DNA from: Lachnospiraceae bacterium NK3A20
GTDB taxonomy: Bacteria; Bacillota; Clostridia; Lachnospirales; Lachnospiraceae
DNA: 64,000 bases
Direction of reading: 5' to 3'
NCBI GenBank assembly: GCA_900107575.1
Contig: FNQX01000020.1
Span: 1-64,000 of the forward strand
Shown here: positions 19,073 to 28,390 of the stretch, piece by piece
How positions within the stretch are numbered: the first letter of the stretch is position 1
Layout: each line of letters begins with the position of its first letter
Notes under the pieces: generated by a model
What the model was told of the DNA's origin: nothing
Database searches by the model: none
Seen by the model: only the letters and a program-made list of their open reading frames with translations
Made by a program: the position numbers and the translations under genes

Positions 19073-20800
19073 ATGAAAATGCTGCTGAAGCTGACGCGGG
19101 AGGCCGCAAGGTACAAGGGGCTGTACGTCGTCGCGATTCTCGCGACACTGGGTCTTGCCGCGGTCAATCTCATCGTGCCGCGCGTGCTCTCGGCCATGAC
19201 CGGCATCGTCAGCGAAGGAATCGATGAGACGGGCCTTCGGACGACCAGCATGCTGGCGCTGATCCTGCTCGGACTCTACCTTCTGAAGGTCCTGTTCCGG
19301 TTCCTCTCCAACTACATGGCGCACAAGGCGGCCTGGTACCTGGTCGGGAATCTCAGGAGCCGCCTGTATGACAAGCTGCAGACGATGGATCTCGATTTCT
19401 TCCATGACAAGCAGACAGGCGATCTCATGAGCCGTGTTGTCAATGACACAAGGGATTTCGAGCTGCTGTACGCGCACATCATCCCGGAGATGATCACGAA
19501 CGTGGTCACCTTCGCGGGTGTTATGATCATCCTGCTCCTCATCAATGCGAAGCTCGCGCTCATCACCTGCGCGCCGATCCCGTTCATCCTGATCTCGGGC
19601 GTGATCTTCACACGCTTCGTGCGGCCGTATTTCCGCAAGTCGCAGAAATACATGGGTGAACTCAGCGCAAAGCTCCAGGACAATCTCTCCGGTCTTCATG
19701 AGATCCAGTCCTTCGGGCAGGAGGCGTACGAGAGCGGCGAGGTCAGTGAGCGCAATTACAGGCAGGTTCGCGCGATGCTGAGAGCCCTCAGGGCGTCTGC
19801 TGTTTTCCATCCGAGCGTGGAATTCCTCTCGTCGGTCGGCACGGTGCTCGTTGTCTTCACGGGCGGGTATCTCGCGCTCGAGGGGAAGCTCGTCGTTGCG
19901 GACATCGTGGCGTTCATGCTGTATCTGAACCTGTTCTATGCGCCGATTTCGGGTCTTGCGCAGCTCCTCGAGAATCTGCAGCAATCGCTCGCGGGCGCGG
20001 AGAGGGTGGCGCTCATTCTGGATACGCCATCGAAAATAACAGACAACGAAGGCGCTGTGGCGCTGGATCACGTAACCGGCGCCGTCACCTACGATCATGT
20101 CGGCTTCCATTACAGCAACGGCGTCCCGGTGCTGAAGGATGTCTCCTTCTCCTGCAGGCCCGGGCAGATGATCGCGCTCGTGGGGCCGACGGGCGTCGGC
20201 AAGACGACGCTGACGCAGCTATTATCCAGGTTCTATGACGTGACGAGCGGCAGCATCATGGTCGACGGACACGATGTGAGGAGGGTCACGCTGGAGAGCC
20301 TTCGGCGGAACATTTCTTCCGTTCTGCAGGATACCTTCCTGTTCAACGGTACGATCGCGGAGAACATTGCCTACGCAAGGCCGTCCGCGTCGCAGGAGGA
20401 GATCGAGGAGGCGGCGAAGGCGGCGGACATTCACGAGGACATCCTCATGATGCCGGACGGGTATGAGACACAGGTGGGAGAGCGCGGCCTGCGCCTCTCC
20501 GGCGGACAGAAACAGCGCGTTGCGATCGCCCGCGCGATCCTCCGCAATTCGCCGATCATCATTCTGGACGAGGCGACTGCTTCCGTTGACAACGAGACCG
20601 AGAGGAAGATTCAGAACGCGATCTCCCACATCGCCGGCAAGCGCACCATCATTGCGATCGCCCACCGCCTTTCCACGATACGCAACGCCGATCTGATCCT
20701 TGTCGTCGCAGGCGGCACGATCCGGGAGCGCGGCACGCACGAGGAACTGATGGCGCGCCATGGCTACTACTGGCAGATGCAGCAGAAGGCCGGGGAGTGA
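19073..20800 (+). CDS. ABC exporter, fused membrane and ATPase domains
   Basis: A 575-residue half-transporter that would act as a dimer. The N-terminal domain has six predicted helices (about residues 15-300). The ATPase has GPTGVGKTT, the Q-loop region SVLQDTFLFNGTIAENI, LSGGQKQRVAIARAIL, IIILDEATASVD and switch His in AHRLST. This is the multidrug/lipid exporter family. The substrate is not apparent. It is likely co-transcribed with the FMN protein (12-base gap). AGGAAA precedes the ATG. Confidence 0.9.
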   Translation: MKMLLKLTREAARYKGLYVVAILATLGLAAVNLIVPRVLSAMTGIVSEGIDETGLRTTSMLALILLGLYLLKVLFRFLSNYMAHKAAWYLVGNLRSRLYDKLQTMDLDFFHDKQTGDLMSRVVNDTRDFELLYAHIIPEMITNVVTFAGVMIILLLINAKLALITCAPIPFILISGVIFTRFVRPYFRKSQKYMGELSAKLQDNLSGLHEIQSFGQEAYESGEVSERNYRQVRAMLRALRASAVFHPSVEFLSSVGTVLVVFTGGYLALEGKLVVADIVAFMLYLNLFYAPISGLAQLLENLQQSLAGAERVALILDTPSKITDNEGAVALDHVTGAVTYDHVGFHYSNGVPVLKDVSFSCRPGQMIALVGPTGVGKTTLTQLLSRFYDVTSGSIMVDGHDVRRVTLESLRRNISSVLQDTFLFNGTIAENIAYARPSASQEEIEEAAKAADIHEDILMMPDGYETQVGERGLRLSGGQKQRVAIARAILRNSPIIILDEATASVDNETERKIQNAISHIAGKRTIIAIAHRLSTIRNADLILVVAGGTIRERGTHEELMARHGYYWQMQQKAGE

Positions 20801-20921
20801 GAGGCGGCGTCCGGTTTGAACATCGGGACCAGTCCGATCCACAGACGCAGGCCATAGGGGAAACAAAGGCTGGTATATCAGACATATCAGAAGCAAGAAG
20901 AACAACGCAAGGAGGGACAAC

Positions 20922-22424
20922 ATGAAGAGCATCAGCATCACACCATCACAGTTGTACGAGCAGCCGTTTCGTAACCACGCAAGATTCTGCGTTGGCACGG
21001 GGCGCATGGGGCTCGCGCTCACGAAGGAATATCTGGATGAGCTTCGTTTCGTGCAGGATAACATCGGGTTCCGCTACATCCGCGGACACGGCCTCTTTTG
21101 CGACGACATGGCGATGTATCACGAGTACGAGGAGAATGGCGAAACGAAGGTGGAGTACAACTACACCTATCTTGACCGCGTTCTGGATGCCTATCGCAAG
21201 GTGAATCTTGCGCCGTTCCTGGAGCTGGGTTTCATGCCTGAGCAGATGGCGAGCGGGAGTCAGACGGTATTCTATTGGAAGGGCAACACGACGCCGCCTG
21301 CCGATTACGACAAGTGGGCGGACATGGTTACGGCGCTGTTCCTGCACCTTTTTGACCGTTACGGCAGGGAGGAAGTCATCACCTGGCCGGTCGAAGTGTG
21401 GAATGAGCCCAACCTTCCGGGCTTCTGGGAGAACGCGGACATGGAGGAGTATTTCCACCTGTTCGAGGTAACCTTCCGTGCAGTCAAAAGAGCAGATGAC
21501 CGCATCCGTGTGGGCGGCCCCGCAGTCTGCGGCGTCCGGGACGAATTCTGGATTCGCTCGTTCCTGGAATTCTGCAGGAAGGAAGGTCTGCATCCGGATT
21601 TCGTCACGAGGCATCATTACACGACGGGGAATCCCGAGCCGGACGGACACTACGCTTATCAGGAGCTGCGGCCGCACGACGAGGGCTTCGCCAATCTTAA
21701 GACCTCGCGCGAAGCCATCGATGATTTCCCGGAATTCGCCGGTATGGACATCTATATCACGGAGTTCAGCACTTCTTACATCCCGAACAATCCACTGCAC
21801 GATTCGAATGAGAATGCGGCTTACGAGGCGGGGCAGCTCTCGCGCCTTGGGGAAGTGAACGAGGGCTATTCCTACTGGACCTTCGGAGACGTGTTCGAGG
21901 AGAAGGGTGTTCCATTCTCCGAGTTCCATGGCGGCTTCGGCCTCGTGGCGGCAGGCTGTGTGCCGAAGCCCACGTTCTGGACATTCAAGTTCTACAGTGA
22001 TCTGGAGCGATACGACGGTACCTGCCTTATTCGGGATCGCAATCTGGTCCTCGAGAAAAAGACGGACGGCAGCTACATGGGCATTGCCTGGAACTGGGGG
22101 AAAGAGACAGGCGATGACATTCTGATCGACCTGACCCTGCCTGCAGGGACCGGCAGGGAATACGCGATTCTCACAGAGACTGTGGATCCTGCCGTGACGA
22201 ATCCTGTGAAAACCTGGCACGATCTGGGCGAGCCCAGAACGCCGGATGAAGCGCAGCTGGCACTCATCAAAGAGAGCGCAGGGCCGCGCCTGTCCACGCA
22301 GCGCACATCCTGCGAAGGCGGCGAGGTTTCCTTACAGGTGCCTGTGGCGAAGGACGGCGTTGTCCGCTTCCGTCTCCTGCCGATCCGGGATGAGCACGAC
22401 AGAGGGTACCGTATCACGATTTGA
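20922..22424 (+). CDS. Glycoside hydrolase family 39, beta-xylosidase
   Basis: Retaining enzyme removing xylose from xylo-oligosaccharides. The 500-residue protein has the GH39 start (FVQDNIGFRYIRGHGLFCDD), acid/base Glu162 in EVWNEPNL and nucleophile Glu281 in IYITEFSTSY, then a C-terminal beta-sandwich. There is no signal peptide, so it is cytoplasmic. AAGGAGGG precedes the ATG. The esterase follows after 69 bases. Two direct ATATCAG repeats lie just upstream (20875-20890). Confidence 0.92.
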   Translation: MKSISITPSQLYEQPFRNHARFCVGTGRMGLALTKEYLDELRFVQDNIGFRYIRGHGLFCDDMAMYHEYEENGETKVEYNYTYLDRVLDAYRKVNLAPFLELGFMPEQMASGSQTVFYWKGNTTPPADYDKWADMVTALFLHLFDRYGREEVITWPVEVWNEPNLPGFWENADMEEYFHLFEVTFRAVKRADDRIRVGGPAVCGVRDEFWIRSFLEFCRKEGLHPDFVTRHHYTTGNPEPDGHYAYQELRPHDEGFANLKTSREAIDDFPEFAGMDIYITEFSTSYIPNNPLHDSNENAAYEAGQLSRLGEVNEGYSYWTFGDVFEEKGVPFSEFHGGFGLVAAGCVPKPTFWTFKFYSDLERYDGTCLIRDRNLVLEKKTDGSYMGIAWNWGKETGDDILIDLTLPAGTGREYAILTETVDPAVTNPVKTWHDLGEPRTPDEAQLALIKESAGPRLSTQRTSCEGGEVSLQVPVAKDGVVRFRLLPIRDEHDRGYRITI

Positions 22425-22493
22425 CCGTGCCTGCGAAGGCAGTCAGCGGCAGCCGATGGACAGATAATATTGGGAATATTTGGGGGATAAGAA

Positions 22494-24023
22494 ATGATCA
22501 GAACAGCACAGACAGAGTATGGCATGGTACAGGGGCTGCCGGCGGCAGATCCCAGGATCACGGCGTTCAAGGGGATTCCCTTCGCGGCGCCGACTTCCGG
22601 CGAGAATCGCTGGAGAGCGCCGCAACCGGCCGAAAAGTGGGAAGGCATCCGGCAGTGTTACGGCTTTGGACCGCTGTCCATGCAGCCGGTGCCGGGACTG
22701 GGTGACAACGTTTATACGAGAGAGTGGCATGTGGATCCCGAGACGCCGATGAGTGAAGACAGCCTGCAGCTCAACGTCTGGACACCTGCCAGAACGGCAG
22801 AGGAGAAGCTGCCTGTTTTCGTCTGGTTCTTCGGAGGCGGCTATCAGTGCGGCTACCCTTCCGAAATGGAATTCGATGGGGAGAGAATCGCGCGCCGCGG
22901 CATCGTGGTCGTGAGCGTGAACTACAGACTCGGATGCTTCGGCTTCCTTGCACACCCCGCGTTGATAAAAGAGGCATCGGAAGCGCCGACGAACTTCGGT
23001 CTCCTGGATCAGCAGGCTGGACTCTTCTGGGTGCAGAAGAACATTGCGGCCTTCGGCGGAGATCCGGAGAATGTTACGATTGGCGGTCAGTCCGCGGGCG
23101 GCGGCAGCGTGCTGCACCAGTTGGCGAACCGGAAGAATCAGGGACTCTTCAGCAAGGCACTCATTATGTCGGCCTTCATTGTAGACCCCTATTCGGATCA
23201 CAACTTCTCCCGTCCGTTCCCGTTCGAGAAGGCGCAGGAGAACGGCGAGGCTTTCTTCCATATGCTGGGTGTTGCCACCCTTGAGGAGGCAAGGCAGCTG
23301 GACGCTGAATTTGTGCAGCATACTTATGAAAAGTTCATGAACGAGTACGGGCCGATGGTGCCGACGCAGGATGAGGTTTTCGTAGATTGCAACCCGATTC
23401 AGGCATATATGGAGGGCAAGACCCTTCCGGTGACGGTGATGGCGGGCAATACGGAAGATGAGTTCCTGAACTCCCTGGTAGTAGCAAAGGACGAGACGCT
23501 GGAAGAGAAGGCCGAGGCAGTCTTCGGCAGCAGGGCGAAAGAGTTCCTCTCGTTTAGGGAAGCACATGTCGAACGCGAGATGAGGCATTACGGCACTGTG
23601 AGCGGCATTGAGCTCTCGATCAAGAAGGCATGCCTGACAAGAGGAGAGATCAGTGCAGAGCAGAGTCCGGAGCCAAGCCTTGGGCTTTGCTACTACTACC
23701 GCTTCGCACCGGATATGCCGGGCTGGGATCACGCGGGGACCTTCCATTCCTCTGATCTGTGGTTCTTCTTCGAGACCCTCGCGAAATGCTGGCGTCCATT
23801 CACTGGAAGACATTATGACCTCGCAAGGCAGATGTGCAACTACCTCTGCAATTTCATCCGAACCGGAGACCCGAATGGCTGCGACCAGGACGGCTCTTTC
23901 CTGCCGCGGTGGGATGCATTCACAAAAGAGCACCCCGAAGAGATGCAGTTCCTCGGAACCGGCGCCGCCGCGCGGGAAAAGGCCCCGACAGAGTTCGAGA
24001 AATTCCTCATGGAGAGCTTGTAA
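22494..24023 (+). CDS. Type B carboxylesterase
   Basis: Alpha/beta-hydrolase of the p-nitrobenzyl-esterase type, 509 residues. Nucleophile Ser200 sits in GGQSAGGGSV; the oxyanion loop is VWFFGGGYQCG. A charge-relay Glu is likely in AGNTEDEF and the His in AGTFHSSD. No signal peptide. Next to the GH39 xylosidase it may deacylate substituted xylo-oligosaccharides, an inference from context. GGGGGAT lies before the ATG. Confidence 0.88.
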   Translation: MIRTAQTEYGMVQGLPAADPRITAFKGIPFAAPTSGENRWRAPQPAEKWEGIRQCYGFGPLSMQPVPGLGDNVYTREWHVDPETPMSEDSLQLNVWTPARTAEEKLPVFVWFFGGGYQCGYPSEMEFDGERIARRGIVVVSVNYRLGCFGFLAHPALIKEASEAPTNFGLLDQQAGLFWVQKNIAAFGGDPENVTIGGQSAGGGSVLHQLANRKNQGLFSKALIMSAFIVDPYSDHNFSRPFPFEKAQENGEAFFHMLGVATLEEARQLDAEFVQHTYEKFMNEYGPMVPTQDEVFVDCNPIQAYMEGKTLPVTVMAGNTEDEFLNSLVVAKDETLEEKAEAVFGSRAKEFLSFREAHVEREMRHYGTVSGIELSIKKACLTRGEISAEQSPEPSLGLCYYYRFAPDMPGWDHAGTFHSSDLWFFFETLAKCWRPFTGRHYDLARQMCNYLCNFIRTGDPNGCDQDGSFLPRWDAFTKEHPEEMQFLGTGAAAREKAPTEFEKFLMESL

Positions 24024-24038
24024 AGACGCGCATAGCTC

Positions 24039-24206
24039 GCCGCTGCAGGCGAACACCTGCAGGGTTTGCCATAGTGTATACCGCCGGAAGCGGTATAGGT
24101 GCATGAAATGCACCGTTGGCGTGCCGCTGCAGGCAGATATGTACCGGATTCGTCATAGTGTGGATTGCCGGAAGCGACAAAGTTCAGCGCAGCATAGCTG
24201 CGCTGA
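24039..24206. repeat. Two 84-bp imperfect tandem repeats with hairpins
   Basis: GCCGCTGCAGGC recurs at 24039 and 24123, and CATAGTGT/CATAGTGTG recurs at 24070 and 24154, both 84 bases apart; GCCGGAAGCG follows in both. The first unit folds into small hairpins, including CTGCAGG/CCTGCAG and GGTGCAT/ATGCACC. The second ends in the 12-bp hairpin listed separately. It fills the space between the convergent esterase and TetR genes. Confidence 0.7.
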
Positions 24207-24211
24207 ACGCT
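24182..24211. terminator. Hairpin between convergent genes, likely terminator
   Basis: A perfect 12-bp stem (24182-24193 with 24197-24208) with a 3-base loop lies between the esterase and the oppositely oriented TetR gene. The T-run is short (GCTTT), so efficiency is uncertain. Confidence 0.6.
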
Positions 24212-24835
24212 TTAGACATTATGTGTCGCGAACGACCCCGACAGATAGCTGATGTAGTCAACCCGGTCCGCGAGGCTGAATTCCGGGTTCGTGTCCAGCG
24301 CGAAGTACGCGCCGTAAATCTTGTAGCTGAGCATCACTTCGTGGTGCATATCTCCCTTGTGCCAGGGGCGGATGGAGAAGAAGTGCTCCTTGATGGCCTC
24401 CACCATTTTCTCCGGGAGCTTATAGGACTGACTGCCGGAGAAGAGCAGGTGGATAATCTTGCGGTCCGGGATGCAGGCGATGAGAACGTCTTTCGTGAAC
24501 TGAGAGACATCGTCCATGATCTCGTTTGCGTCCGGGAAGGTCTCAATGATGCGCTGGATCACTTCGCGCTCCAGCTGGTCGGAGAGGTCGTACACGTCGT
24601 GATAGTAGGTGTAGAAAGTTGACTTGTTGACATCTGCCCGCTCACAGATCTCAACGACAGTCATTTTCTCCAGGTCCTTGACGGCACGAATATCCAGGAA
24701 GGCTTTGACGATATACCTGCGCGATTTCGGCTTCTTGTCGAGGAGGCGTTCCCGGAGCGTGGAAGAGGAGGCGTGAACTGCCGCCTCTTTTTCTGTATTC
24801 AGTTGTGGCTTTTCTTTCTTTATTCCTTTTTCCAT
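24212..24835 (-). CDS. TetR/AcrR-family transcriptional regulator
   Basis: The N-terminal helix-turn-helix has RRYIVKAFLDI, TVVEICERADVNKSTFYTYY and HDVYDLSDQLE, the typical TetR DNA-binding end; the rest is an all-helical ligand domain (TetR_C_33-like). The ATG at 24835 gives 207 residues; an in-frame GTG at 24868 would add 11. Neither has a good ribosome site. A TACTAT box about 10 bases before the ATG raises the possibility of a leaderless message. A palindrome at 24903-24923 is a candidate autoregulatory operator. Confidence 0.87.
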   Translation of the reverse strand: MEKGIKKEKPQLNTEKEAAVHASSSTLRERLLDKKPKSRRYIVKAFLDIRAVKDLEKMTVVEICERADVNKSTFYTYYHDVYDLSDQLEREVIQRIIETFPDANEIMDDVSQFTKDVLIACIPDRKIIHLLFSGSQSYKLPEKMVEAIKEHFFSIRPWHKGDMHHEVMLSYKIYGAYFALDTNPEFSLADRVDYISYLSGSFATHNV

Positions 24836-24902
24836 GCGACCAGTATAGTAAAACCGACACCTGTCCACAACCGACGAAATGGGTCAAACGTTGGATTATC
24901 GC

Positions 24903-24923
24903 CTGATATTTTCGCCATATCAG
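24903..24923. promoter_or_regulatory. Candidate TetR operator
   Basis: Perfect inverted repeat CTGATAT, 7 bases, ATATCAG, about 70 bases upstream of the TetR start codon. Length and symmetry fit TetR-family operators. ATATCAG also occurs twice before the GH39 gene (20875-20881 and 20884-20890). Binding is inferred. Confidence 0.45.
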
Positions 24924-24943
24924 CGACGTTTGCAGTACAATGG

Positions 24944-25093
24944 TAACTATTCAGCCAAGCGGAACACATAAGCATCCGGCCGTGTTCACACGGATGGATG
25001 TGATATGAGTTTCGCTTGGGCCAACGCGCAAAGCGCGTCGGAAGGACCTCATCTTGATAATCGAAGATCATCAAGATGGGTCCTGAATAGTTA
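24944..25093. other. Cloverleaf-like structured intergenic element
   Basis: A 150-base element closed by a perfect 11-bp stem (24944-24954 with 25083-25093) and enclosing three arms. Arm A pairs 24955-24965 with 25009-25019 and contains a nested CCGTG/CACGG hairpin. Arm B pairs 25024-25029 with 25033-25038. Arm C pairs 25044-25058 with 25070-25083 (GGACC and CATCTTGAT with their complements). It could be a small RNA, a leader of the DUF815 gene, or a short non-autonomous palindromic element. Confidence 0.6.
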
Positions 25094-25162
25094 TGCAGCA
25101 TGTATACCAACCATTAGCAGATAAACGCAGACAACATTCGCACCACCGCAAGGAGGTTTTCC

Positions 25163-26497
25163 ATGTACAAGCTCACATCGCAGCTGATCGTCTATGAGAA
25201 CATTGATGAGGACAGCATCCTGAACAGGCTATCCGGGATCTGCCGCAGATTTGACGAGAAGTCGGAGACCAATGAGAAGCTCGTCGAGGAGATTCTGCAC
25301 GAAATTCATCGGCTGCTGGATCTGTCGACGGTCTACGGGTTTGACCACAATCTCTGGCACAATTACCTCGCCTACCTTCTCGCGACGACGGAGACGCCCT
25401 TTACGCTCGTCTCGGAGAAAACAGGAGCGCAGGCAGGCACGGTCAATGTTTTCGCTCGGCACGATCTTGTGATCTTCAAAAAGTTGTTCGACTACGATTT
25501 CGGCCCGATGGAAGAGGCACTGGGGATCGACTGTTTCGATACGATCGAGCACTTCCAGGCGATCGAGAAGAAGGCGCAGATTTTCAATAAGAGCGTGTCC
25601 GAGAAGGTGCAGGAGCTCTCCCGTAATTTTGAACAGGCAGGGACGCCGGATGAGCTCTATACGGTTGTCACGGATTTCTATGCGAAATACGGCGTCGGCA
25701 TGTTCGGCCTCAATAAGGCGTTCCGCGTGAGCGATGAAGCGGACGGGCCGCTCCTTCTCCCGATCACGAATACGAGCGAGGTGACGCTGGACGACATTGT
25801 CGGGTACGAGGCGCAAAAGGCGCAGCTCATTGCCAATACCGAGGCTTTCACGGCAGGGCGGCGCGCCAACAACGTGCTCCTCTACGGAGACGCCGGCACA
25901 GGGAAGTCGACGAGCATCAAGGCCATCCTCAACGCCTATTACGGGAGGGGGCTTCGCATGATCGAGATATATAAGCACCAGTTCGAGCAGCTCCCGCGCA
26001 TTGTAAACCTTGTCAAGAATCGCAATTACCGCTTCATCATCTACATGGATGACCTTTCCTTCGAGGAGAGCGAGCTGGAATATAAATATCTGAAGGCCGT
26101 GATCGAGGGCGGCATTGAACCGAAGCCGGAGAATGTACTGATCTATGCGACCTCCAACCGCAGGCACCTGGTGCGGGAAACCTGGAAAGACAAGACGGAC
26201 GATGACAACGGTGACATTCACCGGAACGACACGGTACAGGAGAAGCTCTCTCTGTCCGCGAGATTCGGCCTGCAGATCGGTTTTTTCCGTCCGACGCCGC
26301 AGGAGTATCTGACCATCATCAACACACTCGTGAAGAAATACCCTGATATCCGGATGAGCGAAGAGGAGCTGCGCATCAAGGCAAACGCCTGGGAGATGCG
26401 GCACGGCGGCTTCTCTGGACGCACCGCGCAGCAGTTCATCGACTACCTGGCCGGCACGCAGTTCGGCGGCGGGGCTATGGACAGAGATGAGATTTGA
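25163..26497 (+). CDS. DUF815-family AAA ATPase
   Basis: A 444-residue protein with an N-terminal helical region (1-200) and an AAA core. [13 protein letters not shown] leads into Walker [10 protein letters not shown]; Walker B is [11 protein letters not shown] and sensor 1 is [11 protein letters not shown]. The 'ATP-binding protein, DUF815' family is widespread in Clostridia and its cellular role is not established. AAGGAGG precedes the ATG. Monocistronic by position, downstream of the cloverleaf element. Confidence 0.88.
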   Translation: MYKLTSQLIVYENIDEDSILNRLSGICRRFDEKSETNEKLVEEILHEIHRLLDLSTVYGFDHNLWHNYLAYLLATTETPFTLVSEKTGAQAGTVNVFARHDLVIFKKLFDYDFGPMEEALGIDCFDTIEHFQAIEKKAQIFNKSVSEKVQELSRNFEQAGTPDELYTVVTDFYAKYGVGMFGLNKAFRVSDEADGPLLLPITNTSEVTLDDIVGYEAQKAQLIANTEAFTAGRRANNVLLYGDAGTGKSTSIKAILNAYYGRGLRMIEIYKHQFEQLPRIVNLVKNRNYRFIIYMDDLSFEESELEYKYLKAVIEGGIEPKPENVLIYATSNRRHLVRETWKDKTDDDNGDIHRNDTVQEKLSLSARFGLQIGFFRPTPQEYLTIINTLVKKYPDIRMSEEELRIKANAWEMRHGGFSGRTAQQFIDYLAGTQFGGGAMDRDEI

Positions 26498-26687
26498 TCT
26501 TCATCACAGGCACACAAATGTTACTTTATTATCGAAGATGATTCGAAATTCGCTATCCACGAATAACAAGACAAATCTTGCAACATTTTAGACAAATTCA
26601 GAACAAAGCTTTGCGAACCCTCCCGATACAATGAAGACAGCAAGAACGGTATCTGTTGTTTTCTATTGAATATTGGGAGGGTTACTT

Positions 26688-28229
26688 ATGTTAGGGAACA
26701 GGAAACATTCCGCAGCAGCGCAAAATGCAGGCGGCATGCCGCAGGGAAACAACGCAGAAGCTGCTGGCACGCAGGCCACAGCGTACAGGAAGGCGAAGAC
26801 CTGGCAGATCATTCTCTATGCCTGCAACGCCTTTATCGGCATGGCAGTCTATTCCTTGATCGGTATGGCGAGTTATTCCGCCAACATTGGTTACGGCATC
26901 ACGGTGGCGATGGTCGGCGTGATTCTCACCTGCACGAGAATTCTGGACGCGGTCACAGACCCGTTGCTCGCCTTCATTTACGACCGGGTCAACACCGGAT
27001 TTGGTAAGATCCGAATTCTCATCATCGCCGGATGGCTCGTGGAAGCCGCGGCACTCCTTGGCATGTTCTCATGGTTCTCTTCCAAGGGACATGGCATTGT
27101 CACTTTCGTCATTCTCTACATCGTCTATGTTCTCGGCTACACCTGTGCCAATATGACGGCACAGACGATTCCGCCACTGCTCACCAATGATCCGAAACAG
27201 CGTCCGATGGTCGGCGTCTGGACAACGATTTTCAACTATCTCGTTCCCCTGACCCTGGGCATTGTGACCAACGTAGTGCTGCTGCCAAGGTTCGGCGGCA
27301 CGTACAATCAGGAGTTCCTGACGGCAGTCGCTTATTTCGATATCGCGGTATCAGCCCTCGGTGTGCTCCTCGTCTGTATCGGTGTGACGCCGTTTGATAA
27401 GCCTGAGAATTTCCGCAATCTCGGCGCGCGCAGGAAAGAGCATCTGCACCTGAAGGATATGGTAGAGGTGCTCCGCGACAACAAGCCTCTCCAGTGCTAC
27501 ATTGTGGCGGCGGCCTCGGACAAGATCGCGCAGCAGACAGCGTCACAGGCGATCGTTGTGACACTCCTTGCGGGTATCCTCATCGGCAATATGGGACTTT
27601 CCACAATTCTCAACGCTGTCGGTATGGTGCCTTCTATCATTTTCGCCATCATCGGTGCGAAATATGCCGGCCGGTTCGGCAACAAGGAAGCCACCGTTAC
27701 CTGGACGAAGATCTGTATGGTCATTGCCGTTCTCAATGTCATCTTCCTGGCTGTGATTGACACGAAGACGATCGCGACCTTCGGCGCTACGATGATCATC
27801 TATGTGGTGTTCCTGTTCATCTTAAACGGCGCGAAGATGTGCGTCACCACGGCGAATGTCGCGTTCATGTCGGATATTATCGACTATGAGCTGGATCGCA
27901 GCGGCAGATTCGTACCGGCGGTTGTCACCGGAACCTACAGCCTCATTGACAAGCTGGTATCCTCTTTCAGCGCCCTCATTGCCACCGGCTGCATCGCGCT
28001 CATCGGCTATACGAAGACCATGCCGCAGCCCGGGGATCCATCCAGCCCCAAGCTTTTCTGGATGACCATGTTCCTGAATTTCGGTCTCGCCATCATCGGC
28101 TGGATCTGCACCCTGATCGCAATGCGGCGCTGTCCGCTGGATAAGGCAGCCATGGCCGAAGTTCAGGAGAGAATTGCCAACAAGAAGGCGGCCGAGAAGG
28201 AGAAGCTGATCGCCGAAGAACTGCAGTGA
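26688..28229 (+). CDS. GPH-family glycoside:cation symporter
   Basis: MelB/XynB-type sodium or proton symporter for glycosides, pentosides or hexuronides. The 513-residue product has about 12 membrane helices, the hallmark DAVTDPLLAFIYDRVNTGFGKIR motif region after helix 2, and a charged cytoplasmic tail. An unusual polar N-terminus of about 35 residues precedes helix 1. The ATG at 26688 follows GGGAGG. It is followed by a GH2 enzyme, so it likely imports the sugars hydrolysed by the GH2-GH1 cluster. Confidence 0.9.
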   Translation: MLGNRKHSAAAQNAGGMPQGNNAEAAGTQATAYRKAKTWQIILYACNAFIGMAVYSLIGMASYSANIGYGITVAMVGVILTCTRILDAVTDPLLAFIYDRVNTGFGKIRILIIAGWLVEAAALLGMFSWFSSKGHGIVTFVILYIVYVLGYTCANMTAQTIPPLLTNDPKQRPMVGVWTTIFNYLVPLTLGIVTNVVLLPRFGGTYNQEFLTAVAYFDIAVSALGVLLVCIGVTPFDKPENFRNLGARRKEHLHLKDMVEVLRDNKPLQCYIVAAASDKIAQQTASQAIVVTLLAGILIGNMGLSTILNAVGMVPSIIFAIIGAKYAGRFGNKEATVTWTKICMVIAVLNVIFLAVIDTKTIATFGATMIIYVVFLFILNGAKMCVTTANVAFMSDIIDYELDRSGRFVPAVVTGTYSLIDKLVSSFSALIATGCIALIGYTKTMPQPGDPSSPKLFWMTMFLNFGLAIIGWICTLIAMRRCPLDKAAMAEVQERIANKKAAEKEKLIAEELQ

Positions 28230-28299
28230 TCACCGTGCTCCGGCAATACAGCAAGAGTTCAGAGCGGCCTTTGGCAGATGCTACAAAGACACACAGATA

Positions 28300-28361
28300 G
28301 TATCTGTTCAGTACAGCCCGAAGCAAAAGCCCAATGGCTTGCTGCTGAGGGCGTACCAAAA
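28300..28361. repeat. Intergenic repeat, left copy
   Basis: GTATCTG(T)TCAGTACAG at 28300 and GTACCAAAA at 28353-28361 recur in the same order at 39917-39966. The two copies bracket the block from the GH2 gene to the GH5 gene. The internal spacer differs between copies. Confidence 0.55.
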
Positions 28362-28390
28362 TAGATATTCATAGAACAGGCAGGAGATAC

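Noticed and set aside
22443-24113. Minus-strand open frame of 556 codons opposite the esterase
   Set aside because: The plus strand encodes an intact carboxylesterase with all motifs; the reverse frame has no recognisable domain or ribosome site.
24039-24206. Possible CRISPR array
   Set aside because: There are only two 84-base imperfect units, with no spacer pattern and no cas genes.
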